NCBI RefSeq assembly: GCF_012767755.2
Contig: NZ_AP023189.1
Location: 6,450,001 to 6,514,000 of the forward strand
Direction of reading: 5' to 3'
DNA length: 64,000 nt
DNA from: Pseudomonas tohonis
GTDB taxonomy: Bacteria; Pseudomonadota; Gammaproteobacteria; Pseudomonadales; Pseudomonadaceae
Shown piece after piece: positions 46,204-56,622 of the stretch. The notes beneath the pieces are model-generated. The model saw only the letters and a program-made list of their open reading frames with translations, made no database searches and was not told the DNA's origin. Position 1 is the stretch's first letter. Every line of letters begins with the position of its first letter. Made by a program: the position numbers and the translations under genes.

Positions 46204-47391
46204 TCAGGCCGCGACGGCCGGGCGCAGCGAGTAGGTCTTGAGCTGCTCGGCGAAGTCGCGCAGGGACTGGATGCCGCTGGCCTCGGCCTCGTGCACCCAC
46301 TGCTTCATGGCTTCGAGCATGTCGTGGCCGTTGGCGCTGGTCTTGACCCAGATGTGCTGCAGGGCGAGACGGCGCTCGTAGATCACCTTCAGCGCCTGGC
46401 TCTGCTCCAGCATGGCGGCGATGCGCGCGTGGTGGCGCTCGTCCAGCAGGCTGGTCTCGCGGGACAGCAGGCGCTTGGCGCGACGGAACAGGTGGCGCAC
46501 CGACTCGTCGGCCTTGGCCAGTTCCTGTTTCACCAGGGGCGCGATCACCAGCTTGCGGTACTGCGCCATGATCTGGAAACGGTTGTTGAGGATGGCCATG
46601 GCGGTGTCCATGTCCAGGCTGCCCTTGCCTTCCACGCGGTGGGCGATGGGCGCGACGCGCTGCACCTTGGCCAGGCGCAGGAAGCTGAACAGCTTGATCC
46701 AGGCCCAGCCCAGGTCGAACTCCCACTTCTTCACCGACAGCTTGGCCGAGTTCGGGTAGGTGTGATGGTTGTTGTGCAGCTCCTCGCCGCCGATGAGGAT
46801 GCCCCAGGGCACCAGGTTGGTGGCGGCGTCGCGGCATTCGAAGTTGCGGTAGCCGACGGCGTGGCCGAGGCCATTGATGACGCCGGCGGCCCAGACCGGG
46901 ATCCACATCATCTGCACGGCCCAGATGGTGATGCCGCCGACGCCGAACAGGGCGAGGTCGATGGCCGCCATCAGGGTCACGCCACCGATGGGGTAGCGCG
47001 AATAGACGTTGCGCTCGAGCCAGTCATCCGGGCAGTTCTTGCCGTAGATGCGCAGGGTCTCCTCGTTCTCGGCTTCCTCGCGGTACAGTTCCGCGCCGCG
47101 CCGCAGCACGGTGCCCAGGCCCTTGATCACCGGGCTGTGCGGGTCGTCGACGGTTTCGCACTTGGCGTGGTGCTTGCGGTGGATCGCGGTCCATTCGCGG
47201 GTGTTCATCGCGGTGGTCAGCCACAGCCAGAAGCGGAAGAAATGCTTCAGCGCCGGGTGCAGTTCGAGGGAGCGATGGGCGGAATAGCGGTGCAGGTAGA
47301 CCGTGACGCCGACGATGGTGATGTGCGTCATCACCAGGGTGACCGCCACCAGTTGCCACAGCGACAGGTCGAGAAAACCGTAGTACCACAT
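46204..47391 (-). CDS. desA: DesA-type fatty acid desaturase (membrane phospholipid delta-9)
   Basis: This 395-residue membrane enzyme has the three histidine boxes of acyl desaturases: HRYSAHRSLELH, HRKHHAKCE and HNNHHTYP, set among hydrophobic spans. It introduces a double bond into saturated acyl chains and so adjusts membrane fluidity. The position, divergent from a PAS-GGDEF-EAL gene and close to oscA-sbp-cys, matches what I recall of PAO1 desA; the related DesB lies elsewhere in that genome. The start MWYYGFLDLSLWQ was preferred to an upstream in-frame TTG at 47436 because family members begin there. Confidence 0.88.
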   Translation of the reverse strand: MWYYGFLDLSLWQLVAVTLVMTHITIVGVTVYLHRYSAHRSLELHPALKHFFRFWLWLTTAMNTREWTAIHRKHHAKCETVDDPHSPVIKGLGTVLRRGAELYREEAENEETLRIYGKNCPDDWLERNVYSRYPIGGVTLMAAIDLALFGVGGITIWAVQMMWIPVWAAGVINGLGHAVGYRNFECRDAATNLVPWGILIGGEELHNNHHTYPNSAKLSVKKWEFDLGWAWIKLFSFLRLAKVQRVAPIAHRVEGKGSLDMDTAMAILNNRFQIMAQYRKLVIAPLVKQELAKADESVRHLFRRAKRLLSRETSLLDERHHARIAAMLEQSQALKVIYERRLALQHIWVKTSANGHDMLEAMKQWVHEAEASGIQSLRDFAEQLKTYSLRPAVAA

Positions 47392-47556
47392 GGAGTGCGT
47401 AGCCTCGGGGGGAAGGAAGACGAGGTTGTCGGACAAACACCGGCATTATCCCCATGAATTGTGAGAAAACCATCCCGTTCTTTAGATAAGAAAGAGATGA
47501 ATCTCCATTCATCTATAATGCGAAACCGATCACATCCGGCACGGCATCCATCACCT

Positions 47557-49497
47557 ATGAAACCCAAGCTCAGCGCCATGAAACTGGTGCTGCCCTACTT
47601 CCTCCTCGCCAGCGCCTGGATCCTCTTCAGCGACCACCTGCTCCAGGTGCTGAGCCCCGATGGCAGCCACCTGAACGCACTGCAATCCGCCAAGGGCCTG
47701 CTCTTCGTGGTGATCACCAGCGGCCTGCTGTACCTGCTGGTATGCCTGCACATGCGCCGCCTGCGCGCCTACCTGCAGGCGCGCCGCGAACAGGAAAGCA
47801 GCCTGCGCCAGGCAGCCGCGGTGTTCGATGCCACCCAGGAGGGGGTGCTGGTCACCGACGCCGAGCAGCGCATCGTCCACGTCAACCGCGCCTTCGCCCG
47901 CATCACCGGCTTCGAGGAGCGCGAGGTGCTGGGCCAGACGCCGGTGCTGTTCAAGTCCGGCCGCCACGACGAGGCCTTCTACCAGTCGATGTGGAACGCG
48001 TTGAAGAACCGCCATGCCTGGAGCGGCGAGGTGTGGAACCGCCGCCGCAACGGCGAGGTGTACCCGCTGTGGCAGAACATCCGCGCCATCCACGATGAAG
48101 ACGGCGTGCTGACCCACTACGTGGCGGTGTTCTCCGATGTCAGCGCCATCAAGCGCTCGCAGAACGAGCTGGACTACCTGGCCCACCACGACCCCCTGAC
48201 CAACCTGCCCAACCGCCTGCTGTTCACCGAGCGTGTCGAGCACGCCCTGGAGCGCGCGCGCCGGGAAGGCCGCGAAGGCATCGTCATCCTGCTCGACCTC
48301 GACCACTTCAAGCACATCAACGAAAGCCTCGGCCACAACCACGGCGACCTGCTGCTCAAGGCGGTGGGCGAGCGCCTGGCCACGCTGATGGCCGGCGGCA
48401 TGACCCTGGCGCGCCTGGGCGGCGACGAGTTCGGCCTGCTCTGCGAGGACTTCAGCCCGGAACAGGCCACCGATCTCGCCGGGCGCATCCAGCGATGCCT
48501 CGCCGCGCCCTTCCACCTGTCCACGCAGAACCTGTTCATCAGCGCCAGCCTGGGCATCAGCCTCTTCCCCGGCGCCGCGGAGAACGTCGAGCAGGTGCTG
48601 CGCAACGCCGACTCGGCGCTGTTCAAGGCCAAGAGCGTGGGCCGCGAGACCTTCGCCTTCTACAGCCAGGAACTGACCGAGCAGGCACGCCAGCGGGTCG
48701 AGCTGGTCACCGCGCTGCGCCAGGGCCTGGAGCAGGACGAACTGCGCCTGGTGTTCCAGCCCATCCACGACCTGGCCGATGGCCGCCTGATCGGCGTCGA
48801 GACCTTGGTGCGCTGGCAGCACCCGCAGCGTGGCCTGGTGCCGCCGGCGGAGTTCCTGCCGGTGGCCGAGGAAAGCGGCCTGATCGGCGCCATCGACGCC
48901 TGGGTGCTGGAGCGCGCCTGCCGGCAGATGCGCGACTGGACCGAGCGCGGCCTGCAGCTGTCGTTCATCGCGGTGAACGTCTCCTGCCGCCTGTTCAGCC
49001 GTGGCGAGCTGGACACCCGCGTCGCCCGCGTACTCGCCGACACCGGCCTGGAGCCGGAGCGCCTGGAGCTGGAGATCACCGAGAGCGCGGTGATGGAGGA
49101 CCCGGACACCGCCCTGGAGCTGCTCGACCGCCTGTGCAAGCTCGGCGTGCGCCTGTCCATCGACGACTTCGGCACCGGCTACTCGTCGCTGCAGCGCCTC
49201 AAGCGGCTGCCGGTGCACAAGCTGAAGATCGACCAGAGCTTCGTGCACAACCTGCCCGACGACCGCGACGACATCGCCATCGCCAAGGCCGTCACCGCCC
49301 TGGGCCACAGCCTGGGGCTGCAGGTGCTGGCCGAAGGCATCGAGCACCAGCGCCAGGCGGACTTCCTCCGGGGCCTGGGCTGCGACCATGGCCAGGGCTA
49401 CCTGTTCAGCCGCCCCCAATCGGCCCTGCAGCTGGAGGAAGCCTGGCAGCTCGCCCCTGCCGGCGCCGCCAGCCCGCAGCAGATCAGCCTGCTCTGA
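47557..49497 (+). CDS. Membrane PAS-GGDEF-EAL cyclic-di-GMP protein
   Basis: This protein (646 residues from this start) has two N-terminal membrane spans (about 10-25 and 43-62), a PAS domain (about 85-200, GVLVTDAEQRIVHVNRAFARITGFEEREVLG), a GGDEF domain with RLGGDEF, and an EAL domain whose signature reads ETLVR, with the DDFGTGYSSL loop and key acidic residues intact. Both synthesis and breakdown of cyclic-di-GMP are thus possible; proteins of this layout often act mainly as phosphodiesterases. The start is uncertain: ATGs at 47497, 47518 and 47557 are in frame, and a TATAAT box at 47514-47519 favours the last. Confidence 0.9.
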   Translation: MKPKLSAMKLVLPYFLLASAWILFSDHLLQVLSPDGSHLNALQSAKGLLFVVITSGLLYLLVCLHMRRLRAYLQARREQESSLRQAAAVFDATQEGVLVTDAEQRIVHVNRAFARITGFEEREVLGQTPVLFKSGRHDEAFYQSMWNALKNRHAWSGEVWNRRRNGEVYPLWQNIRAIHDEDGVLTHYVAVFSDVSAIKRSQNELDYLAHHDPLTNLPNRLLFTERVEHALERARREGREGIVILLDLDHFKHINESLGHNHGDLLLKAVGERLATLMAGGMTLARLGGDEFGLLCEDFSPEQATDLAGRIQRCLAAPFHLSTQNLFISASLGISLFPGAAENVEQVLRNADSALFKAKSVGRETFAFYSQELTEQARQRVELVTALRQGLEQDELRLVFQPIHDLADGRLIGVETLVRWQHPQRGLVPPAEFLPVAEESGLIGAIDAWVLERACRQMRDWTERGLQLSFIAVNVSCRLFSRGELDTRVARVLADTGLEPERLELEITESAVMEDPDTALELLDRLCKLGVRLSIDDFGTGYSSLQRLKRLPVHKLKIDQSFVHNLPDDRDDIAIAKAVTALGHSLGLQVLAEGIEHQRQADFLRGLGCDHGQGYLFSRPQSALQLEEAWQLAPAGAASPQQISLL

Positions 49498-49601
49498 CCC
49501 CTTCCCGACGGGCCCCGCCCGCCCCCGCACCCCGGCCGCCAAGCGGCTGGGCGCGCCGTCTCGCTGGCGCCGGCACCATGCGAACAAATGGTTATATAAA
49601 A

Positions 49602-49626
49602 ATTCTTAAACAGTATTTTTAAGAAT
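49602..49626. promoter_or_regulatory. AT-rich inverted repeat upstream of oscA
   Basis: ATTCTTAAA (49602-49610) and TTTAAGAAT (49618-49626) are perfect nine-base arms. They lie about 80 bases before oscA in an AT-rich promoter region. A CysB-type or other sulfur-limitation regulator is the likely user. It could also partly terminate the upstream gene. Confidence 0.6.
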
Positions 49627-49707
49627 ATTCGTGTCCTGATTAAGATGCGCCCACGCCACGCGAAACCCCGACCACCGACGCGGGCATCCCATCCAAGGAG
49701 CACGACC

Positions 49708-49890
49708 ATGAGCGCAACACTTCGCAGCCTAGAAGGCCAGGACGAAGCCAGCATCCTGCGTGAAATCCAGAGCGCCCTGCACGGCCTGCGTTTCGGTGCC
49801 GTCGAGATCACCGTCCATAACGGCCAGGTGGTGCAGATCGAGCGCAAGGAAAAATTCCGCCTGCAGCCACCCGCCGGCAAGAACAGCTGA
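49708..49890 (+). CDS. oscA: OscA-like small protein (YezD/DUF2292 family)
   Basis: This 60-residue protein (MSATLRSLEGQDEASILREIQSALHGLRFGAVEITVHNGQVVQIERKEKFRL) has the family layout of a short helix followed by beta strands ending in QIERKEKFR. OscA is made under sulfur limitation and is needed for use of organosulfur compounds in Pseudomonas. AAGGAG lies eight bases before the ATG. It is directly upstream of sbp and probably shares its transcript. Confidence 0.88.
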   Translation: MSATLRSLEGQDEASILREIQSALHGLRFGAVEITVHNGQVVQIERKEKFRLQPPAGKNS

Positions 49891-49949
49891 CCCGAACACC
49901 CGACCGGGTCGCCGGAGGGGTCAACCCGAGACGCGAACCGAGTCGACTG

Positions 49950-49974
49950 CGACGGGCGCCGTGAACGCCCGTCG
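49950..49974 (+). promoter_or_regulatory. Stem-loop between oscA and sbp
   Basis: CGACGGGCG (49950-49958) pairs perfectly with CGCCCGTCG (49966-49974) over a seven-base loop. No T-run follows, so it is more likely an RNA-stability or attenuation element setting sbp levels relative to oscA. Confidence 0.6.
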
Positions 49975-50031
49975 TGCCTGAAAGACAAACTAGCCAACAC
50001 CATAAGAACCCGGAATTCAGGAGCTCCATCC

Positions 50032-51042
50032 ATGTCGATTCGCCGCTTCGCCCTGGCCACCCTGGCCAGCGCCCTGCTCACCACCCTGGTCGCCGGCCCC
50101 GTCGCCGCCGCCACCGAGCTGCTCAACGTCTCCTACGACCCGACCCGCGAGCTGTACCAGGAGTACAACGCCGCCTTCATCAAGCACTGGAAGGCCCAGG
50201 GCGGCGACGACCTCAAGGTCCAGCAGTCCCACGGCGGCTCCGGCAAGCAGGCGCGAGCCGTGATCGACGGCCTCAAGGCCGACGTGGTGACCCTGGCGCT
50301 GGCCGGCGACATCGATGAGCTGCAGAAACTCGGCAAGCTGATCCCCGAGAACTGGCAGGCGCGCCTGCCGGACAACAGCACCCCCTACACCTCGACCATC
50401 GTGTTCCTGGTACGCAAGGGCAACCCCAAGGGCATCAAGGACTGGGGCGACCTGACCAAGGAAGGCGTGGAAGTCATCACCCCGAACCCGAAGACCTCCG
50501 GCGGCGCCCGCTGGAACTTCCTGGCCGCCTGGGCCTGGGCCAAGAAGCAGTACGGCAGCGATGCCAAGGCACAGGAATACGTGCAGGCGCTGTACAAGCA
50601 CGTTCCGGTTCTCGACACTGGCGCCCGCGGTTCGACCATCACCTTCGTCAACAACAACATTGGCGACGTGCTGCTGGCCTGGGAAAATGAGGCCTTCCTG
50701 GCACTCAAGGAACAGGGTGGCGAGAACTTCGAGATCATCGCGCCGAGCCTGTCGATCCTCGCCGAGCCGCCGGTTTCCGTGGTCGACAAGAACGTCGACA
50801 AGAAAGGCACCCGCAAGGTCGCCGAAGCCTACCTGCAGTACCTGTACAGCGAGGAAGGCCAGCGCATCGCCGCGAAGAACTTCTACCGTCCCCGTGACGC
50901 GAAGGTCGCCGCCGAGTTCGCCAAGCAGTTCCCGAAACTGGACCTGGTGACCGTCGACAAGGACTTCAACGGCTGGAAGGAAGCGCAACCGAAGTTCTTC
51001 AACGACGGCGGCATCTTCGACCAGATCTACCAGGCGCAATAA
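50032..51042 (+). CDS. sbp: Sbp, periplasmic sulfate-binding protein
   Basis: This 336-residue protein has a signal peptide ([27 protein letters not shown]) and the sulfate-binding fold: [78 protein letters not shown], and a C-terminal [18 protein letters not shown]. It captures sulfate (and possibly thiosulfate) for CysTWA. AGGAG precedes the ATG. Confidence 0.96.
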   Translation: MSIRRFALATLASALLTTLVAGPVAAATELLNVSYDPTRELYQEYNAAFIKHWKAQGGDDLKVQQSHGGSGKQARAVIDGLKADVVTLALAGDIDELQKLGKLIPENWQARLPDNSTPYTSTIVFLVRKGNPKGIKDWGDLTKEGVEVITPNPKTSGGARWNFLAAWAWAKKQYGSDAKAQEYVQALYKHVPVLDTGARGSTITFVNNNIGDVLLAWENEAFLALKEQGGENFEIIAPSLSILAEPPVSVVDKNVDKKGTRKVAEAYLQYLYSEEGQRIAAKNFYRPRDAKVAAEFAKQFPKLDLVTVDKDFNGWKEAQPKFFNDGGIFDQIYQAQ

Positions 51043-51046
51043 GCCG

Positions 51047-51077
51047 AAGCTGCAAGCTGCAAGCTGCAAGCTGCAAG
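51047..51077. repeat. Heptamer tandem repeat AAGCTGC x4 after sbp
   Basis: Four perfect copies of AAGCTGC (51047-51074) plus a partial copy begin five bases after the sbp stop codon. The remaining sbp-cysT space (to 51196) holds no gene. Confidence 0.9.
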
Positions 51078-51196
51078 AAAATGGGTGGGGCGCAGGCCCC
51101 GCCCGGACAAGGGGAAGCGCGAGCTTCCCTTTGCCGTGCCCGGGCCGGTGATATTCCGGTGGCGGGCTTGAGCGTTCCAACGCAGAAAAAGGACAG

Positions 51197-52018
51197 ATGA
51201 TGTCTCGACGTATCTCCCCGGTCATACCCGGCTTCGGGCTGACTCTGGGGTACACCCTGGTGTATCTCAGCCTGTTGGTGCTGATTCCCCTGGGCGCCAT
51301 GTTCCTCAGGACTTTCGACCTCACCTGGGTGCAGTTCTGGAACATCATCAGCGCACCCCGCGTACTCGCCGCACTCAAGCTCAGCTTCGGCACCGCGCTC
51401 GCCGCCGCCGTGCTCAATGGCCTGATCGGCACCCTGCTGGCGTGGGTGCTGGTGCGCTACGACTTCCCCGGCCGCAAGATCATCGACGCGATGATCGACC
51501 TGCCCTTCGCCCTGCCCACCGCCGTGGCCGGCATCGCGCTCACCGCGCTGTACGCGCCGGCCGGCCTGGTCGGCCAGTTCGCCACCGACCTGGGCTTCAA
51601 GATCGCCTACACCCCGCTGGGCATCACCCTGGCACTGACCTTCGTCACCCTGCCCTTCGTGGTGCGCACGGTGCAGCCGGTGCTGGCCGACATCCCCCGC
51701 GAGGTGGAAGAGGCCGCCGCCTGCCTGGGCGCCAGGCCGCTGCAGGTGTTCCGCCACATCCTCCTGCCGGCGCTGCTGCCCGCCTGGCTCACCGGCTTCG
51801 CCCTGGCCTTCGCCCGGGGCGTGGGCGAGTACGGCTCGGTGATCTTCATCGCCGGCAACATGCCGATGAAGACCGAGATCCTGCCGCTCTTGATCATGGT
51901 CAAGCTCGACCAGTACGACTACACCGGCGCCACCGCCATCGGCGTGCTGATGCTGGTGGTCTCCTTCATCCTGCTGCTGCTGATCAACCTGCTGCAGCGC
52001 CGCATCGAAACCCCCTGA
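51197..52018 (+). CDS. cysT: CysT (CysU), sulfate ABC permease
   Basis: This 273-residue inner-membrane protein has six predicted spans and the permease EAA loop ([32 protein letters not shown]). The [19 protein letters not shown] segment is typical of CysT. It pairs with CysW in the sulfate/thiosulfate transporter. AAGGAC lies before tandem ATGs at 51197 and 51200, either of which could be used. Confidence 0.95.
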   Translation: MMSRRISPVIPGFGLTLGYTLVYLSLLVLIPLGAMFLRTFDLTWVQFWNIISAPRVLAALKLSFGTALAAAVLNGLIGTLLAWVLVRYDFPGRKIIDAMIDLPFALPTAVAGIALTALYAPAGLVGQFATDLGFKIAYTPLGITLALTFVTLPFVVRTVQPVLADIPREVEEAAACLGARPLQVFRHILLPALLPAWLTGFALAFARGVGEYGSVIFIAGNMPMKTEILPLLIMVKLDQYDYTGATAIGVLMLVVSFILLLLINLLQRRIETP

Positions 52019-52031
52019 GGAGGCCGTCGTC

Positions 52032-52904
52032 ATGAGTAGTGCAACCCTGACCGCCGCCGCCTCCGCCAACGCTGCCCGCCGGGGCAACGTCTGGGGTCGC
52101 CGCGCGCTGATCGTCGCCGCCTGGCTGGTGTTCGGCCTGTTCCTGCTGCTGCCGCTGTACATCGTGCTGAGCGAGGCACTGAAGCAGGGCTTCGGCACCT
52201 TCTTCAGCGCCATCTTCGAGCCCGACGCCCTCTCCGCGCTGAAGCTGACGGTGATCGCCGTCGCCATCTCGGTGCCGCTGAACCTGGTGTTCGGCGTGGC
52301 CGCCGCCTGGTGCGTGAGCAAGTTCGAGTTCCGCGGCAAGAGCATCCTGGTCACCCTGATCGACCTGCCCTTCTCCGTCTCCCCGGTGATCGCCGGCCTG
52401 ATCTACGTGCTGCTGTTCGGCGCCCAGGGCTACTTCGGCGGATGGCTGAGCGAGCATGACATCCAGATCGTCTTCGCCATCCCCGGCATCGTCCTGGCCA
52501 CCATCTTCGTCACCGTGCCCTTCGTCGCCCGCGAGCTGATCCCGCTGATGCAGGAACAGGGCACCCAGGAAGAGGAAGCCGCGCGCCTGCTGGGCGCCAA
52601 CGGCTGGCAGATGTTCTGGCACGTGACCCTGCCCAACATCAAATGGGGCCTGATCTACGGCGTGGTGCTGTGCACCGCGCGCGCCATGGGCGAGTTCGGC
52701 GCGGTGTCGGTGGTCTCCGGCCACATCCGCGGCGTCACCAACACCCTGCCGCTGCACGTCGAGATCCTCTACAACGAGTACAACCACGTCGCTGCCTTCA
52801 GCGTCGCCAGCCTGTTGCTGATCCTCGCGCTGGTCATCCTGCTGCTCAAGCAGTGGAGCGAGGCCCGCCTGTCCCGTCTTAAATCCAGCGCTGATGAGGA
52901 GTGA
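52032..52904 (+). CDS. cysW: CysW, sulfate ABC permease
   Basis: This 290-residue permease has six spans and the EAA loop ([31 protein letters not shown]). [21 protein letters not shown] is the CysW counterpart of the CysT membrane motif. It follows cysT by 13 bases, with GAGG before the ATG. Confidence 0.95.
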   Translation: MSSATLTAAASANAARRGNVWGRRALIVAAWLVFGLFLLLPLYIVLSEALKQGFGTFFSAIFEPDALSALKLTVIAVAISVPLNLVFGVAAAWCVSKFEFRGKSILVTLIDLPFSVSPVIAGLIYVLLFGAQGYFGGWLSEHDIQIVFAIPGIVLATIFVTVPFVARELIPLMQEQGTQEEEAARLLGANGWQMFWHVTLPNIKWGLIYGVVLCTARAMGEFGAVSVVSGHIRGVTNTLPLHVEILYNEYNHVAAFSVASLLLILALVILLLKQWSEARLSRLKSSADEE

Positions 52905-52907
52905 GTC

Positions 52908-53897
<990 letters not shown>

Positions 53898-53917
53898 TCG
53901 CCGCGCTGCAACGAACA

Positions 53918-53942
53918 AGCCCCTCCTGCGAGGGGCTTTTTC
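53918..53942 (+). terminator. Rho-independent terminator after cysA
   Basis: AGCCCCTC (53918-53925) pairs with GAGGGGCT (53930-53937) over a four-base loop, followed by five T counting the last stem base. It ends the sbp-cysTWA transcript. Confidence 0.92.
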
Positions 53943-53964
53943 ATGGGTGCGAAACGCAGGTTGG

Positions 53965-54103
53965 CGGTACGTAGGGGGAACCCCGCTTCCCCGGTCCACC
54001 AAGCGAGGCCATGCGGGACTCCGCCGGTGGACGTAAAGAGCGACGGCCACCCTACACACGATCCCGGCCTTTGGTGGGAGCGAATTCATTCGCGAAAAAG
54101 GGG
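53965..54103. repeat. Cluster of dispersed intergenic palindromes
   Basis: Elements seen are GTAGGGGGAACCCCGCTTCCCCGGTCCACC, GGTGGACGTAAAGAGCGACGGCC and GGGAGCGAATTCATTCGCGAAAAAGG (54079). They fill the space between cysA and the convergent membrane-protein gene. Confidence 0.78.
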
Positions 54104-54508
54104 TTATCCACAGACCGCTTCGGCCGAGCGCTTGAGCCCGAGGAACTGCAGTTCGGCGAACAGCACCACCGCCAGCGCCTGGGCGATCACGAAGGCCTGG
54201 CCCAGCAGGGTCGGCTGCACCCAGCCGCCGGCCAGCAACAGGACGCTGTCCACCACCCACACGGCATTGACCGCGATCACCGCCCACACCGCGCGACGGT
54301 CAAGGGTGTCGCGACGGGCGAGCCACAGCAGCACGGCGCACCAGGGCAGCATCGACAGGCCGGCGCCGGTGAGCAGCGTGGCAGGCAGGGCCAGCAGGGC
54401 GGACAGCGGGCCGGCGCCCAGGGTCATCAGCAGGCCGGCGGCGCCGCTGACCAGGGCATCGAGTTGCAGGGCGCGGCGCAGCAGGGGGGAGGGTTGCACG
54501 GTGGTCAT
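54104..54508 (-). CDS. Small four-span membrane protein
   Basis: This 134-residue protein (MTTVQPSPLLRRALQLDALVS...) has four hydrophobic segments (about 15-38, 44-63, 74-92, 100-122) and no recognised catalytic motif. GGAG precedes the ATG. It is divergent from an XRE-family regulator with a perfect palindrome between them, so that regulator probably controls it. No function can be named. Confidence 0.82.
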   Translation of the reverse strand: MTTVQPSPLLRRALQLDALVSGAAGLLMTLGAGPLSALLALPATLLTGAGLSMLPWCAVLLWLARRDTLDRRAVWAVIAVNAVWVVDSVLLLAGGWVQPTLLGQAFVIAQALAVVLFAELQFLGLKRSAEAVCG

Positions 54509-54586
54509 GGCGTATCTCCTGGACAGGGCGGCCCGGCGGTTGCCGGTGCCTGGTCGCCAGGATTCGCCGAACGGAGAATCGCGTCG

Positions 54587-54603
54587 ATTACCTGCCAGGT
54601 AAT
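54587..54603. promoter_or_regulatory. Perfect 17-base palindrome, probable XRE-regulator operator
   Basis: ATTACCTGCCAGGTAAT is symmetric about its central C. It lies between the divergent membrane-protein and XRE regulator genes, 35 bases before the regulator start. That position suits an autoregulatory operator acting on both genes. Confidence 0.78.
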
Positions 54604-54638
54604 GGCCGGGCCTCACCGGCTCGACTATCGTCGCTGCC

Positions 54639-55427
54639 ATGAACGCACCCACCCACCCCGTCGGCGCCCTGTTGCGCCAGTGGCGCCAGCGCCGCCGCCT
54701 CAGCCAGCTCGACCTCGCCTGCGACGCGGAGATCTCCACGCGCCACCTGAGCTTTGTCGAGACCGGGCGCGCCCGGCCCAGCCGCGAGATGCTCCTGCAC
54801 CTGGCCGAGCAGCTGGACATCCCCCTGCGCGAACGCAACCGCCTGCTGGCCGCTGCCGGCTACGCACCGCTGTTCCCCCAGCGCACCCTGGACGACCCGG
54901 CCCTGGCCGGAGCGCGCCAGGCCATCGAACAGCTGCTCAAGGCCCACGAACCGAACCCGGCGCTGGCCATCGACCGCCAGTGGAACCTGCTGGCGGCCAA
55001 CGACGCGGTGCTGGCGCTGATCGCCGGCGTCGCCCCTGAACTGCTCGGCCCACCACTCAACGTGCTGCGCCTGACCCTGCATCCGCAGGGCCTGGCGCCG
55101 CGCATCGCCAACCTCGGCCAATGGCGCGCCCACCTGCTGGAACGCCTCCGGCACGACATCGAGGTGAGCGGCGATGCCGAGCTGCAGGCACTGTACGACG
55201 AACTCGCCGCCTACCCGGCCCCGCCCGCACCCGATGCCCTGGTCGCCGATGGCGTGCTGGTGCCGCTGCAACTGGACACGCCGCTGGGGGTGATCAGCTT
55301 CATCAGCACCATCACGGTGTTCGGCACCCCGGTGGACGTGACCCTTTCGGAGCTGGCCCTGGAGACCCTGTTCCCCGCCGACCCGGAGAGCGCCGAACGG
55401 CTGAAGCAGATCCTCCGGATGGGATGA
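54639..55427 (+). CDS. XRE-family regulator with MmyB-like ligand-binding domain
   Basis: This 262-residue protein has an XRE helix-turn-helix in residues 5-70 (LLRQWRQRRRLSQLDLACDAEISTRHLSFVETGRARPSREMLLHLAEQL) and a C-terminal MmyB-type domain (LLKAHEPNPALAIDRQWNLLAANDAVLALIAGV... LNVLRLTLHPQGLAPRIANLGQWRAHLLERLRHDI). Such domains are thought to bind a hydrophobic ligand such as a fatty acid. It is divergent from the small membrane-protein gene. Confidence 0.9.
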   Translation: MNAPTHPVGALLRQWRQRRRLSQLDLACDAEISTRHLSFVETGRARPSREMLLHLAEQLDIPLRERNRLLAAAGYAPLFPQRTLDDPALAGARQAIEQLLKAHEPNPALAIDRQWNLLAANDAVLALIAGVAPELLGPPLNVLRLTLHPQGLAPRIANLGQWRAHLLERLRHDIEVSGDAELQALYDELAAYPAPPAPDALVADGVLVPLQLDTPLGVISFISTITVFGTPVDVTLSELALETLFPADPESAERLKQILRMG

Positions 55428-55452
55428 TTTATCGCCCGACCGTCATAAATCA
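55425..55452 (+). promoter_or_regulatory. Inverted repeat at the end of the XRE gene
   Basis: TGATTTAT (55425-55432, containing the stop codon) and ATAAATCA (55445-55452) can form an eight-base stem. It may be a weak terminator or part of the promoter region of the next gene. Confidence 0.4.
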
Positions 55453-55568
55453 CTCTTTCGGGTAATACCCTCCAGGGCCCGGCGCAGTAGGCTGGGCGCG
55501 CACCGATTGGTGCCCACACAACCCACCGCTTTGTCTGCTCACAACAACAACAAAAGGAGCACGCCGGG

Positions 55569-56309
55569 ATGCTTTCAGACGCTCTATCACGCGCTTTCAT
55601 CGGATTGCTGCTGGGCCTCGCCGGGGCCGGGATGGCCCTCGCCGCCGAACTCGCGCCCATCGACCAGGTGCAGGTCCACGCCTGCCGCGCCACCAGCAGC
55701 CTGCTGCTGTTCCGCGGCGAAGGTTTCCAGGAAACCCACAAGACCCGCTTCGATGCCGACATCAAGGCACTGGATACCGCGTTCCAGAGCGTGCCGCAGC
55801 CCAGCGACGGGCTCCGGCAGAAGTACCGCGCGCTTGTTACCCAGCTGCAGCAAGGTGTTTCCTACGGCCACAACGAAGAGGACGTGCCCTGGCGCTTCCC
55901 CCAGGAACTGGCCAAGTCCCTGCGCGACTTCCTCATCGCCGCCCGTGCCACCCCCGGCAACACCGCCGAGGGCGAACTGCCGGCCAAGGTGGAATACCTC
56001 GCCGTGCAATACCTCAGCCGCGCCTACATCGGCACCTTCGAGATCGCCCGGGAAAGCAACGACACCTACATCGGCCAGGACGAACGCACCCTGCTGCCGG
56101 CCATCGACGCCCAGCTGCAGCCGATGGACAAGAGCGACCCGGCGGTGGGCAAGCTGAAGACCCGCTGGAGCTTCCTCAAGACCGCCCTCAGCGACATGAA
56201 CAGCCAGAGCAACACCCTGGTCAGCGCCTCCGGCCGGCCCTACGCGCCGATGATGGTCGACCGCCATGCCCGCTCGATGAGCGCGCAGCTGCTGGCCGCG
56301 GGCGGCTGA
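55569..56309 (+). CDS. Exported protein of unknown function
   Basis: This 246-residue protein starts with a signal peptide (MLSDALSRAFIGLLLGLAGAGMALAAE). The mature part is mostly helical, with FQETHKTRFDADIKALDTAF, LRQKYRALVTQLQQGVSYG and KLKTRWSFLKTALSDMNSQSNTLVSASGRPYAPMMVDRHARSMSAQLL. The last block resembles histidine-kinase-less sensor helices but is not diagnostic. A single Cys lies near residue 39. AAGGAG lies ten bases upstream of the start. No family is assigned. Confidence 0.82.
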   Translation: MLSDALSRAFIGLLLGLAGAGMALAAELAPIDQVQVHACRATSSLLLFRGEGFQETHKTRFDADIKALDTAFQSVPQPSDGLRQKYRALVTQLQQGVSYGHNEEDVPWRFPQELAKSLRDFLIAARATPGNTAEGELPAKVEYLAVQYLSRAYIGTFEIARESNDTYIGQDERTLLPAIDAQLQPMDKSDPAVGKLKTRWSFLKTALSDMNSQSNTLVSASGRPYAPMMVDRHARSMSAQLLAAGG

Positions 56310-56339
56310 GGCAAGGGGCAGCGCGGGTTATCCACAGGC

Positions 56340-56600
56340 GGCGGAGCCCGGCCCAACACCGTAGCGGTGGACCGGTGAAGCGCGGTCCACCCTGCATCGC
56401 CTGGCACCTCTTGCCCGCACGGACGTCTCCGCCGGGTAGGGTGGATAACGCTCTTTTTATCCACCGGCGGACTCGCCCCAAACACCAACGCCACGCCCCG
56501 CTCCCGTGGGAGCGAATTCATTCGCGATGGAACTGCCGGCCACCCGCAGCCGAGAGCCGGCGGCGAGCCTTTCGCGGCTGAAGCCGCTCCCCCAGGGGGA
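56340..56600. repeat. Cluster of dispersed intergenic palindromes
   Basis: The order is AGCGGTGGACCGGTGAAGCGCGGTCCACC (56363), GGGTAGGGTGGATAACGCTC (56434), GGGAGCGAATTCATTCGCGATGG (56507) and CGCGGCTGAAGCCGC (56572). Much of this is nearly identical to 45932-46090, including the spacer GCACGGACNTC(T/C)CCGC. No gene is seen. Confidence 0.8.
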
Positions 56601-56622
56601 GGCGGCCCAACCGCGCACCACG

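Noticed and set aside
51047-51077. CRISPR-like repeat
   Set aside because: The repeat is a contiguous seven-base tandem unit without spacers, and no cas genes are present.
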